Source: Sphingobacterium micropteri
GTDB lineage: Bacteria > Bacteroidota > Bacteroidia > Sphingobacteriales > Sphingobacteriaceae
Direction of reading: 5' to 3'
Assembly (NCBI RefSeq): GCF_014692515.1
Contig: NZ_JACOIK010000008.1
Location: forward strand, 1-64,000
Length of the DNA: 64,000 nucleotides
Position numbers and translations under genes: made by a program. Positions within the stretch are counted from its first letter, which is position 1, and the number at the start of each line of letters is the position of its first letter. The notes under the pieces were generated by a model. The model saw nothing but the letters and a program-made list of their open reading frames with translations, was not told the origin of the DNA and made no database searches. Shown here one piece after another: positions 53,180 to 62,115 of the stretch.

Positions 53180-54694
53180 CTAATTTAAGTCGATATGAAA
53201 ATAAAAAACAGATCCTTTACCAGGCTCACTTTCTACTTCAATTCTGCTTCCGTGCAGACGTAACAGTTCTGAAACCAGATAGAGTCCTATTCCAAATCCA
53301 GCAATATTTTTACGTTCAACCTCTTTAGCACGATAGAATCTCTTGAACAAGTTGGCTTGATCCTCAACGCTAATCCCTACTCCTTCATCCTTTACATAAA
53401 TCCGTAGTTTGTCAGTATGACCTTCCCAGCCTAAAATTACGGATCCGCCCGAAGGTGAATATTTAATCGCATTGCCGACTAGATTTATTAACACCTGTCT
53501 CATTTTCTCAAGATCCGCATAAACCTCCACGTCCGCAGAACCAACAATTTCAAGCCTATGCTTCGAACTGATCAGATGTGCTTCTTCTATGACTTCGTCG
53601 GCTAATGATTTCAAGTTAAAGCGTGTCTTCCGTATATCGATCTTCCCCTCTTCGATACGGGATAGCCCAAGATAATCGATAATCATGGAGATCATTCTTT
53701 TTACGTAGGCTTCAATCTTCGTGCTCATGTTAAAGAAAGAAGGATCTTCCGCATTCTTGGACTTTTTTACCAAAAGCTGCGTATAAAGCAATATTGATGT
53801 TAGCGGTGTTTTGAGTTCATGGCTTACCATCGCAACAAAGTCATTCTTGCGCTTATCTTCCTGCTTTTTTTCGCTGATATCACGTGCTATCTTTGAGATA
53901 CCGATAATACGACCGTCACGATCTTTTATGGGTGATATGGTCAGCGATACGTCTATCAGCATTCCGGATTTCGTTAGCCGCTTCGTTTCGTAGTGTTCGA
54001 CACTTTCTCCATTTCGTAATTTAGATAAAATATGGTATTCTTCTTCCTTCCTGTCATCAGGTATAATTTTCATAATAGATTCTCCGATAATCTCCTGTGG
54101 AGAATAACCGAACAACTTATGTGAGGCACCGTTCCACGTCGTAATTATCCCGTCTAAGGTTTTGGCTACTATAGCATCGTTGGATGACGTGATGATGGCT
54201 GCAAGCAGTGCATTTTGCTCACCAGACCGGATAGTATCGGTAATATCTAACATGGTACCGATAAACCGGCTTAACGTCCTGTTTTTATTAACAAAGATTC
54301 TTCCTTGGATTCTGACCCAACACGGGCTGTTATCTTGGAACTTTCTGATCTTATATCTCACATCTATATGCCCTTCGCGTGAACCCCTTATAATCTTCTT
54401 TATCTTGGCCTCAACATCTAAACGATCCGCTATATCTATCCTTTCAATAAACTCCTGAAAAGAGATATGATCGTCAGGCCGAAGCCCCAGTATTCTTTTA
54501 CATTCATCCGACCAATAGATAGTGCCCCGCTCCCGGTTCCAATCCCAGGTACCCAACTTTGTGGCATCGATTGCCAACCGCAATCTTGATTCGCTTTCCT
54601 GTAACTTTACCAATAGTTCTTCAGCAGGGCGAAGTTTAAAATTGTCACCCTCGTTTTCATTGCTGATATTTGTATGCTTTTTTCTATTTTTCAT
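53180..54694 (-). CDS. Cytoplasmic PAS-PAS histidine kinase
   Basis: A 504-residue soluble kinase. Two PAS domains at about residues 35-155 (AIDATKLGTWDWNRE, PAC end) and 163-285 (TSSNDAIVAKTLDGIITTWN). HisKA with FVAMVSHELKTPLTSIL (phosphorylated histidine) and HATPase with LINLVGNAIKYSP, VKDEGVGIS and FGIGLYLVSELLRLHG. No membrane segment and no regulator gene next to it, so it is an orphan kinase sensing an internal signal. Confidence 0.93.
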   Translation of the reverse strand: MKNRKKHTNISNENEGDNFKLRPAEELLVKLQESESRLRLAIDATKLGTWDWNRERGTIYWSDECKRILGLRPDDHISFQEFIERIDIADRLDVEAKIKKIIRGSREGHIDVRYKIRKFQDNSPCWVRIQGRIFVNKNRTLSRFIGTMLDITDTIRSGEQNALLAAIITSSNDAIVAKTLDGIITTWNGASHKLFGYSPQEIIGESIMKIIPDDRKEEEYHILSKLRNGESVEHYETKRLTKSGMLIDVSLTISPIKDRDGRIIGISKIARDISEKKQEDKRKNDFVAMVSHELKTPLTSILLYTQLLVKKSKNAEDPSFFNMSTKIEAYVKRMISMIIDYLGLSRIEEGKIDIRKTRFNLKSLADEVIEEAHLISSKHRLEIVGSADVEVYADLEKMRQVLINLVGNAIKYSPSGGSVILGWEGHTDKLRIYVKDEGVGISVEDQANLFKRFYRAKEVERKNIAGFGIGLYLVSELLRLHGSRIEVESEPGKGSVFYFHIDLN

Positions 54695-54803
54695 ACTTTG
54701 TCATGACACATATGTATTCAGGGTCAATAAAATTAATACTTTTTCCTGTTATGGCAAACGCTGTTTTTTAGCGTGCTGTACGACGGTATGTATCCAACTG
54801 AGT

Positions 54804-55262
54804 TTAATGCATAGGTCGATTTAAAAGGTCATCTGCAAATTCATTGTCGTTAAATCCTTTAAAGTCTTCCGTATCCATCTTTTTCAAATTGCCAGATATT
54901 GTCCAGAACTTTCCGACAAGTCCCAATACAATTTCATTGTTCTCTTGTACTTCCAATTTTATAAATCCCATTTTTTCCAAACCTATTATTGTTAAGCTTT
55001 TCGGCACTGCGATGCTCCGTAATTTAAAAAGCCAATAGATAATCTTTCAGTTTCTGAAATCCAGACCCTTAATTAAAGGGAACACTTTGCCTGCAGAACT
55101 ATTTATAATAATTTGTTCGGACGTCGAAACATCAAAAATCGGAAGATATTTCTCCTGTAAATCCATACCTAAGCTATCTTTTTTTATCCATTCATTCCAT
55201 GTCAGACTTTCTTGACTGGACTCATTTGTTGTCAACGCTCCGTTCTTGGCTGTCGGGCACAT
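54804..55262 (-). pseudogene. START-like/DUF gene broken by an in-frame TGA
   Basis: Two frames, 55262-55047 and 55007-54804, are in register and separated only by one TGA (after GLDFRN; the frame resumes KIIYWLFKLRSIAV). Together they give about 150 residues with QIIINSSAGKVFPLIKGLDF and FIKLEVQENNEIVLGLVGKF, a pattern of the SRPBCC/START-like fold. The 5' end overlaps an oxidoreductase fragment, the 3' end (LLNRPMH) may also be altered. Confidence 0.6.
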
Positions 55263-55351
55263 AAAATTAATGGAAATCCTTCTCCTAATATTTTTATCAA
55301 ATGTTGGCCTAACGAACTACTCGCTCCTGTTATCAAAATTTTTGTTTTCAT
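55232..55351 (-). pseudogene. N-terminal fragment of a short-chain dehydrogenase/epimerase
   Basis: ATG 55351 starts MKTKILITGASSSLGQHLIK, the Rossmann NAD(P)-binding motif (GASSSLG), but the frame ends after about 40 residues at 55232, where the sequence changes into the START-like gene. More than 200 residues are missing, so an internal deletion has fused the two genes. Confidence 0.7.
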
Positions 55352-55368
55352 TTTATCTTTATTTGATG

Positions 55369-55785
55369 TTAAGCTACCATAATAAGTATATAAGCAGCTA
55401 GATAGCATAAAAATGGCAGACAAAGTGCATAGAAAGCTGGCTTAATCAAAAACCGATACGCTATGAATGCAAAAACTCCACTGCAAAAAACCGTAAACAT
55501 TAAAAGTAATCGCTCCGTTTTCAGGAGTTCAGCATGTTGGATTGCGAGATATCCGCCGATTACGCCCATAAAGAAAAGACCTACGCCGAAACCGACATTA
55601 AATCCAATCCAGGCTTTCCATACATTTGAATTCTCATCAACTTCCAGTTTGGAATTCTTCATCGTATCCATCAATTCTCGACTTTTTGGATACAGTTCTC
55701 GCGTAAAAAATATTCCTCTCACATGGAGCAGGCCTATCAATGAAATTGAAATTGAGCCAATAGCCCAAAGAATTATTTCTGTCAT
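55369..55785 (-). CDS. Four-helix membrane protein (LIC_13387-like)
   Basis: A 138-residue protein from ATG 55785 with four membrane segments. The features ISLIGLLHVRGIFFTRELYP and VWKAWIGFNVGFGVGLFFMG fit a small family of uncharacterised inner-membrane proteins often found near SRPBCC and dehydrogenase genes. It lies just upstream of the truncated dehydrogenase and was probably in one operon with it. Confidence 0.65.
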   Translation of the reverse strand: MTEIILWAIGSISISLIGLLHVRGIFFTRELYPKSRELMDTMKNSKLEVDENSNVWKAWIGFNVGFGVGLFFMGVIGGYLAIQHAELLKTERLLLMFTVFCSGVFAFIAYRFLIKPAFYALCLPFLCYLAAYILIMVA

Positions 55786-55885
55786 TAGTATAATCTTTAA
55801 GTTTCCTATTTTTTTAATTAAATTCATTACACAGTTTTCTTTTGAAATAAGCTGGTGTATTTAGCCCTCTAGGCAAATTACAATA

Positions 55886-56686
55886 TCAAGGCTGAAATCT
55901 ATCGGGAACCACTAATATCATTTGCTGGAAACATGCTGCAATTTTATCAGCTGATAGCTCAGATATCTTGCTATTTTTCTGTAAATAAAGTTTTTTTATT
56001 ATACGCCTGGCTTGGCTCTTCCTAAATATTGTTTTTAAAACAGTCAATACATTTGTACTAGGGTTTCTAAATATGAAATAAAGATATCTGAAATACCTTT
56101 CCTTCATTTCTATCCCGATGCTACAGTTTTTCTTCTTAATAATCCCTAAAAGGGCTGATTTTACCGTTGGTGGAGGGGCAAAACTATGAGGAGCTATTTC
56201 GCATATTATTTGGAAGTCGTAAAATGTACGATAAAATAATTTAAGGGGATCCGAACCACCCTTTGATGTTAATTTGTAAGCAGGTTCAAATTGCATAATA
56301 AGGGATGCTCCTGCAAAATACTCCATATTAACATACATCAGGTATTTTAAAACTTTAGATGTGAGACAATAGGGAATATTAGCAACCACTTTAAAATTAA
56401 CTTTTGGCACGTTGAAATTTCGGAAATCTCGGTAAATTATTTCAACGCATTTATTGTCGCCAAATTTTTGTTTTAAAAAATTAGCTAAAGTTTGATCGTT
56501 CTCAATAGCATATATTTTGTTACAACGTGCGAGTAAATGAGTAGTTATAAAACCTTTTCCAGCGCCAATATCTAAAACCGTATCATGTTTTCTGATATCA
56601 ATAAAATTAATTGCGTCTGTTATCAGTATATGATCTATAGTGAAATGTTGCCCAGTAAATCGTACGGGTTTTCTGTTTTTTTTCAT
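55886..56686 (-). CDS. erm: Erm(F)-like 23S rRNA adenine dimethyltransferase
   Basis: A 266-residue methyltransferase of the Erm/KsgA family. It starts KKNRKPVRFTGQHFTIDHIL, strikingly like Erm(F) of Bacteroides, with SAM motif LDIGAGKGFITTHLLA, an acidic residue in AIENDQ, and the catalytic NIPY in VVANIPYCLT. The C-terminal part keeps APPPTVKSALLGI and IFRKSQARRI. Erm enzymes dimethylate A2058 of 23S rRNA and give resistance to macrolides, lincosamides and streptogramin B. It is unlike the housekeeping RsmA, which has a different N terminus. AT-rich, no mobile genes adjacent. No leader peptide for attenuation is obvious. Whether it confers resistance is inference. Confidence 0.85.
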   Translation of the reverse strand: MKKNRKPVRFTGQHFTIDHILITDAINFIDIRKHDTVLDIGAGKGFITTHLLARCNKIYAIENDQTLANFLKQKFGDNKCVEIIYRDFRNFNVPKVNFKVVANIPYCLTSKVLKYLMYVNMEYFAGASLIMQFEPAYKLTSKGGSDPLKLFYRTFYDFQIICEIAPHSFAPPPTVKSALLGIIKKKNCSIGIEMKERYFRYLYFIFRNPSTNVLTVLKTIFRKSQARRIIKKLYLQKNSKISELSADKIAACFQQMILVVPDRFQP

Positions 56687-57250
56687 GAAAATTTCTTAGA
56701 AATGAATACAAAGACTCACATCGCGAAACAGCGATGACGGTAGTATTCGATCCAAGAAAATTATAACAGGAAATCATGCACACAAAAGCATATTGCTGAG
56801 GCGGCAATAATATTAATATTTACTCGTGAATAAGCTACCGATTGCTAAGCTGTAGCCCAAGGTCTATAAAAACCAAAAAATGATGTCAGTAACATATTAT
56901 ATTTTTTTGCATGAATAGTACAAATGTATAGATATTTGAATGATTTTAGAAAATTTACGCAGTATATCTTTTAGAAAAAACCACTGACTTGCAGGTTTAG
57001 GAATCATTTAACGCACATCAGATAGTAAAACTTAAGACACTAGCATACCTGATTTTCTAGTCTACCACCAGCATGGCTAACAAGGAGATGATCGAACTTG
57101 GTCGCGTTTCCTTATGGAAAGAGCGGGTACTACACGATCCGAAGAATGGTTTAACCGCATGCTAAGCGACTCAACAACCATGGAATCGGTAAAGCTGGAA
57201 CATCTTATCCCCCTAACAAATATCGAATGATAAAATAGAATATGAGGCAA
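56687..57250. other. Gene-free stretch with a PIN-domain remnant
   Basis: Between 57074 and 57232 on the plus strand two frames carry pieces of a PIN-type toxin: ANKEMIELGRVSLWKERV, then after a shift SEEWFNRMLSDSTTMESVKL ending HLIPLTNIE and a stop. The rest (56687-57070) is AT-rich and shows nothing else; it would contain the erm promoter. Confidence 0.45.
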
Positions 57251-58273
57251 TCACTGAATATACAAATGATTTAGGTAAATATTATCTTGCTCCGTAAACA
57301 GTGCTTTTGGGGTACCGTCAGTCCATAAAGTCGGAATCGACTTTCCTGCATTCAAGATATTTCCTAAAATATATACCTTATTATTAGAAATAGTAATACT
57401 CATAGCTCTAACACTTTGCCCATGGGTACTCAACTCGTATAATAGTTGTGTATTTCGGTATACTTTCGCAACGTTTATACCACTCTCTGATATGCTATTA
57501 GTTACAAAGTAATAATCATTTCCATTCACTGTTGCTAATATATTACTAACTCGCGCTCCAATGGCATGAGAAAATATTTCGTCGGTACCTTTCCAAACCT
57601 TCGCAGCATCTGTATTACGATCTACATTTCCGTAGCCCATAGTCAATACCTCTCCATTTTCAACGTGTATAAAAGTAGCTTCAGAAGGTGCATTATTAAT
57701 AGTTTGCATAGTAGTTCCATACCATATGCTTGCTGCTTGTGCAAATTGTCCTGCTAAATAATATGCACCATCATACACTGTGATAGCACAAATGCCGGAA
57801 AACTGTAGTGCTCCGGAGTTTACTTTCTGCTCGCCGTTTACCCACAGTCTTTGATAAGGTCGGTTATCTTGATAAACCGTACCTGCCACATAGATATTTC
57901 CATTTTCTGCATAAATAGCCGTCGCAGTATTATTTTGAGCTGCACCAGATAGGTATTCTATCGTCCCGTTCTTCCAATATGCGACACGCGTTTTGTTACC
58001 TTCGGTATACTGACTACCTCCAACGTAGACATCCTTGCCCTGGGCGTGGACTGTCTTCGCATCGGCCGACTGGCTTGGAGATAATTTTATTACGGAATCT
58101 TGAACAACCAAGACAGCTTTCCGGTCGCGTTCGCTATATTTGTTGGTGAAGGAATATCCGGCATAATAAAATATAGGTTCTTTAAGATCATCATCTATGT
58201 TATTAGCATCTTTCTTACAAGACACTAAGCTTCCGAACAAAATCGCGATTACCAGAATTTTATTTAATTTCAT
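57251..58273 (-). CDS. Lipoprotein with repeated propeller-like units
   Basis: A 340-residue lipoprotein; ATG 58273 gives MKLNKILVIAILFGSLVSC with lipobox LVSC. The mature protein consists of about seven repeats of roughly 45 residues with a pattern (V/I)Y-V-(A/G)-G followed by LW-x-(N/D)-G (for example KDVYVGGSQYTEGNKTRVAY and NIYVAGTVYQDNRPYQRLWV), which suggests a beta-propeller on the cell surface. Unknown ligand. Single gene. Confidence 0.7.
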   Translation of the reverse strand: MKLNKILVIAILFGSLVSCKKDANNIDDDLKEPIFYYAGYSFTNKYSERDRKAVLVVQDSVIKLSPSQSADAKTVHAQGKDVYVGGSQYTEGNKTRVAYWKNGTIEYLSGAAQNNTATAIYAENGNIYVAGTVYQDNRPYQRLWVNGEQKVNSGALQFSGICAITVYDGAYYLAGQFAQAASIWYGTTMQTINNAPSEATFIHVENGEVLTMGYGNVDRNTDAAKVWKGTDEIFSHAIGARVSNILATVNGNDYYFVTNSISESGINVAKVYRNTQLLYELSTHGQSVRAMSITISNNKVYILGNILNAGKSIPTLWTDGTPKALFTEQDNIYLNHLYIQ

Positions 58274-58584
58274 ACCGAACGTATTAAATGTATATATTAT
58301 TCTATACAAAATTCCGAAGAATAATCTAGCGATTCGATAAAGAACGTTTAACAATCCATATACTTCGTTTATCAACGTATATACAAAGCATCTACGGAAA
58401 ACAAGTTTACACTAAATATCCTACGAAACATTATCACGTTGTTATTTACTTATTTCAAAAAAACGAACGGTAACAAAAACTAAACATAGCGATAACACAG
58501 CTTTTTTGTCAAACAATTTGCTTTGCTATAGCTTTGCACAAGGACAATTTAACAACAGAATTCTCTCGATAATACTACTTACTT

Positions 58585-58857
58585 ATGTTAGAATATTTGA
58601 AACGTAATTTGGGTTTAATAAGATTAGTGTTATATATAAGTACGATCGCTTTAGTCTTTTTAACGCCCATGGTTATTGGCTTTGTGGTTTTAAAACTTTT
58701 AGTTGTTCTATTTTTGTTAATAATTTTATACTATTTATATACAAGATTGGGGTTTTACAATATAAATTATCGAATTCCTGATATCCTCTGCATTTTCTGT
58801 TTAGTGAATCAAATTAGTTATATCAGCTGGACGTTTATTATACCGGAAATACTTTAG
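58585..58857 (+). CDS. Small membrane protein
   Basis: A 90-residue hydrophobic protein with two or three membrane segments (LVLYISTIALVFLTPMVIG, LKLLVVLFLLIILYYLY and the C-terminal ILCIFCLVNQISYISWTF). No family recognised. AT-rich; stands alone, with a purine-poor upstream region. The following 160 bp hold no gene. Confidence 0.5.
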   Translation: MLEYLKRNLGLIRLVLYISTIALVFLTPMVIGFVVLKLLVVLFLLIILYYLYTRLGFYNINYRIPDILCIFCLVNQISYISWTFIIPEIL

Positions 58858-59017
58858 CTTTAGCGTTAACCATCCGATCTTCTGACTTGACATCAGATGT
58901 AAAGGATAATCAAGAGAGAATTTCTTGCCATACGATAACCTGACCTAAAGAAAGTTGTCATAATTTTATCATATATACTTGAACGAATGGAATGAAGAAA
59001 AAACCAGCAAATGAGAT

Positions 59018-59566
59018 ATGAGAAAAATAATTGCAGCAATCGACACAACGCTTGACGGGGTTTGCGACCATACCGTAGGAATTCCCGACGATGAACTACA
59101 TCAATATTACGCAGGTTTATTAAGCAATGCCGATGCCATTCTATTTGGCAGGATAACTTATCAGCTAATGGAATTTTGGCGGACTTTGGTAGAAAAACCC
59201 TCTGGCGAAAAATCTATGGACGAATTTGCGACTGTAATAAATAACACTCCTAAAATTGTCTTTTCGCGAACGCTACAAAACATAGACTGGAAAAGTGCAA
59301 AGCTGGCGGAACGGACTATTGAAGAAGAAGTTTTAGAACTCAAGCAGCAATCAGGAAAAGACATTCTTATTGGCAGCCGCAGCCTTATTTTACAACTGAT
59401 GAAGCTTAATTTGATTGACGAATACCAGCTCTGTATCCATCCAGTAGTTGCAGGTAGCGGCTTGCCGTTATTTGAAGACATAGATAGAACAGTTTTTAAG
59501 CTCATAAAAACAAAAATATTCAACAGTGGGGCGGTAACACTCTATTATGAGCGAGCAACAGCATAA
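59018..59566 (+). CDS. Dihydrofolate reductase-family protein (RibD C-terminal-like)
   Basis: A 182-residue protein of the RibD_C/DHFR-like fold. Typical marks are RKIIAAIDTTLDGVCDH, ADAILFGRITYQLMEFW, IGSRSLILQLMKLNLIDEY and IHPVVAGSGLPLFED. It would bind NADPH; members of this family in Bacteroidota are uncharacterised reductases rather than true folate enzymes. Single gene. Confidence 0.88.
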   Translation: MRKIIAAIDTTLDGVCDHTVGIPDDELHQYYAGLLSNADAILFGRITYQLMEFWRTLVEKPSGEKSMDEFATVINNTPKIVFSRTLQNIDWKSAKLAERTIEEEVLELKQQSGKDILIGSRSLILQLMKLNLIDEYQLCIHPVVAGSGLPLFEDIDRTVFKLIKTKIFNSGAVTLYYERATA

Positions 59567-59671
59567 ATACTTCTCCGCCAGCGGATCCACTACGTTCCAC
59601 CATCTTTGTTGGTTGGAAAGATCGTCTCTTACCGCAAAATCTAAATATGTACCATCTATTGGGGAAGCCAT
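59560..59671 (-). pseudogene. RHS core fragment
   Basis: On the minus strand a frame reads LDFAVRDDLSNQQRWWNVVD and then PLAEKY, the hallmark DPLAEKY of the RHS-repeat-associated core domain. It is cut by the end of the reductase gene on one side. A second RHS piece lies at 60879-61088. Confidence 0.6.
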
Positions 59672-59683
59672 GTTACTAACGGT

Positions 59684-60050
59684 TTAGAAAAACATACAAT
59701 ATTTATGATTCCGTTCCCCGTGCGTAATAATATAATGAATCAATTCTTTTTTTTCATAAATACCATAACTTTGAGCAACTAAGCGATCAATATAGTTGGA
59801 TTCCTCTGTCCAAAAAAGAGGCCATTCACTACTTAAGATAGTGATATTTTTCCAATTGTTCCAAACTACATGTTTCAATAACACTTTGATAAGAAATTAC
59901 ACCATCGAACACAATAGATATATCCCGATCAGTATCTACATTACTTAATAAAACAGTTAAGATATTAGCCTCGTCCCGCAGCGAATTCAAATAAAGTTGG
60001 TTAGGAATGTCATGTATCGGATCCCATTTATTAATTTTGCTATTAAGCAT
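59684..60050 (-). pseudogene. Immunity-protein-like gene with a frameshift
   Basis: The frame from ATG 60050 reads WDPIHDIPNQLYLNSLRDEA and stops after EQLEKYHYLK at 59829. A second frame continues SSEWPLFWTEESNYIDRLVA to 59684. A one-base shift near 59835 would join them into about 120 residues. Length, acidity and the W-P-L-F-W-T-E-E-S motif fit the immunity proteins that accompany RHS or polymorphic toxins. The 60051-60183 interval behind it holds only debris. Confidence 0.5.
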
Positions 60051-60183
60051 ATCTAAATTTAGTAGTAGTTTTATCTGGATGCAATATTTCCAATGTTGGT
60101 CTACCGTCAGTCACCGCACCATTTCGCTAAATTTCTCTCCAATAGTTCATAAAATCTAAAAGCATTATATAATACGACAAACT

Positions 60184-60858
60184 CTAATATTCAATATTTA
60201 AAGCTGAAAACAAATTCTTTGGCGATAACAACCCTCTATTTGAGCTTATTGCATATGCAATAAGAAAATAATCTCTATTCTTTCTGTGATAAATAAATAT
60301 CCCTAAATCAGTGCGCCCATCAAAGTCAATTATTTGGTTTTCTAATACATTTACTACAATTCCATCATAGTTTTTACTATGATTTCTCAGTTTAAACCCT
60401 CTAGAATTTTTTAACAATACAAACTTCGTCGAGTCATTTAACGTCATGACAGTTCTTCGACAGTTCGGCTCTGTGATTAAGCTGAATGGCTCGTTTACTA
60501 AATTACTGTAATCTATCGGAAAATTTACCGCTAAGTAGCCTCCTCCGTTACCTTTATAGGTTATATTGGGTGATATACCAAGATGGGAACTATTTTCAAA
60601 AGTCAAAAAATCTAGCAACTGCGTATGTTCGTGATTATCGCATGCGAAAAAAATCAATTTATATTTGTTTTCATAAAGTAACTCAACTACAGATCTATCC
60701 ACTTTATTTACAAAAATGTCTACATTTTTTATTTTCGATGTATCCAGAGATAATCCCTCTATATAGTCTATCGGGATATCGTACACGTCGTGTAATATCG
60801 TACCACGATCACAACCTGACAACATAGCTATGACAACAGGAAGTATTAATTTTCTCAT
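60184..60858 (-). CDS. Hypothetical lipoprotein in the RHS region
   Basis: A 224-residue lipoprotein (MRKLILPVVIAMLSGC, lipobox LSGC). The mature part is a mixed fold without a motif I recognise; a glycine-rich turn (ITYKGNGGGYLAVNF) and two cysteines stand out. It lies between two RHS fragments on the same strand, so it may be a lipoprotein immunity protein of a lost toxin. That is inferred from position only. Confidence 0.55.
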   Translation of the reverse strand: MRKLILPVVIAMLSGCDRGTILHDVYDIPIDYIEGLSLDTSKIKNVDIFVNKVDRSVVELLYENKYKLIFFACDNHEHTQLLDFLTFENSSHLGISPNITYKGNGGGYLAVNFPIDYSNLVNEPFSLITEPNCRRTVMTLNDSTKFVLLKNSRGFKLRNHSKNYDGIVVNVLENQIIDFDGRTDLGIFIYHRKNRDYFLIAYAISSNRGLLSPKNLFSALNIEY

Positions 60859-60878
60859 CTTTATTTAAAACTAAATAT

Positions 60879-61088
60879 TTATCTGGAAAGTTGTGAAACC
60901 AAGGCGCAAGCAAAGGTAAAGCTAATCTCTTTATGTTTATAAAATTCTTCGCATTCAGGGCATCTTCCATCTGGATATGTAAGTCTTGCTGGATTATTCC
61001 AAGCATAAGCATACGGTGACTTATCAATTTGTTTATAATGATCTAGCTCCGTAATCGTAATCAGTTTATTACTTTTGGAAAAAAGCAT
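60879..61088 (-). pseudogene. Tip of an RHS toxin gene
   Basis: A 69-residue frame containing YKQIDKSPYAYAWNNPARLT and YPDGRCPECEEFY, the conserved end of the RHS shell (NNP..xxDPDG) that marks the start of the variable toxin. After it only about 20 residues follow. The bulk of the RHS protein upstream is absent, and the toxin is truncated. Confidence 0.65.
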
Positions 61089-61359
61089 ATATCATACAAT
61101 ATATAGCATTAATCCAAAAAATTAAAAAAGATACAGAAATATATTTTGTATATCCAAGCCTTTTAGCGAGTCTATTTTGTATCAGTGCTAGAATAGGAAA
61201 AATTATGTACACAAGAATAAAAGTAGTTAAGTTATAACTTCCTGGGTATGGTAACTCAACACCAAAGAAGTTTAACATCAACATACATAAAGAGATATAC
61301 GAAAGTATAACGCCCCACAGCATTATAAAAAAATTGACGAGTTTAATCATATAATCCAC
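61069..61359 (-). CDS. Small membrane protein in the RHS region
   Basis: A 96-residue protein with three membrane segments (FIMLWGVILSYISLCMLML, TTFILVYIIFPILALIQ and SVSFLIFWINAIYCMIYAF). Its end overlaps the start of the RHS fragment by 20 bp. Size and position fit a membrane immunity protein for a pore-forming or membrane-acting RHS toxin. Just upstream (about 61373-61425) a coding-like minus frame ends SEKRTLTREEINSLFNK, maybe the end of another toxin. Function inferred. Confidence 0.5.
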   Translation of the reverse strand: MDYMIKLVNFFIMLWGVILSYISLCMLMLNFFGVELPYPGSYNLTTFILVYIIFPILALIQNRLAKRLGYTKYISVSFLIFWINAIYCMIYAFFQK

Positions 61360-61405
61360 AATTGAAGTTATTTATTAAACAAACTGTTTATTTCTTCTCT
61401 AGTCA

Positions 61406-61627
61406 ATGTGCGCTTTTCAGATTCGGTATTCTGTCGGCGAAGAGGTGAACAGACTTGAGTTTTTTTTCGAGAAAATCGCGAATCAGCTCACCGAAGAGGT
61501 GGAATACAAAACCTCGACAATTTCTACGGTATTGGAACCCTTAATTATCATTTTCTTGGGATTGGTGGTAGGTTTGATCTTAATAGCCATGTACTTACCT
61601 ATGTTCCAGATGAGTAATAGTTTTTGA
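61406..61627 (+). pseudogene. C-terminal fragment of a type II secretion F / PilC protein
   Basis: From about 61430 the frame matches the end of GspF/PilC inner-membrane proteins: SVGEEVNRLEFFFEKIANQL, then STISTVLEPLIIIFLGLVVG and the final membrane helix LILIAMYLPMFQM. A full protein has about 350-400 residues; only about 65 remain. The break coincides with the edge of the RHS debris, so an insertion or deletion there removed the rest. Confidence 0.8.
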
Positions 61628-61633
61628 AAAAGC

Positions 61634-62101
61634 TTATATATACTTCAAAACTTCCTTTGGCACCAACGCCGATACATCACCTTGGTGATGCAAAATATCC
61701 CGGACAATGGTCGAAGATATATGCGCCAACCCAGATTTCGCCATCAGAAAATACGTTTCGATCTCCGGTGCAAGCAAGAGGTTGTTTTGTGCGATGGCAT
61801 TCTCAAATTCAAAATCGGCGGTATTCCGTAACCCACGAAGCAGATACTTCGCTCCTATTTCCTGGCAAAAATCAATCGTAAGACCCGAAAACTGCGCCAC
61901 CTCTACCCTTTCATTCGATTGGAATAGATCTGAAATGGCTTTTACCCGATCATCAAAAGACATCAACCCTTTTTTAGTACTATTTATCCCCACCGCGATG
62001 ACGACCTCGTCGAATAACGATAGTCCTCTCGTTACAATATTTTGGTGAGCATACGTAAAAGGATCAAATGATCCGGCGAAAACAGCAATGTTCATATTCA
62101 A
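61634..62101 (-). CDS. coaD: Pantetheine-phosphate adenylyltransferase CoaD
   Basis: A 155-residue enzyme of coenzyme A synthesis that adenylates 4'-phosphopantetheine. AGSFDPFTYAHQNIV is the nucleotide-binding motif, where the usual TxGH reads TYAH (glycine replaced by alanine at residue 18). YLLRGLRNTADFEFE and the ISSTIVRDIL motif are intact. ATG at 62095 is an alternative start. Faces the secretion-protein fragment with a 6-bp gap; followed upstream by rsmD. Confidence 0.95.
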   Translation of the reverse strand: MNMNIAVFAGSFDPFTYAHQNIVTRGLSLFDEVVIAVGINSTKKGLMSFDDRVKAISDLFQSNERVEVAQFSGLTIDFCQEIGAKYLLRGLRNTADFEFENAIAQNNLLLAPEIETYFLMAKSGLAHISSTIVRDILHHQGDVSALVPKEVLKYI

Positions 62102-62115
62102 TAAGCATTAAAGGT

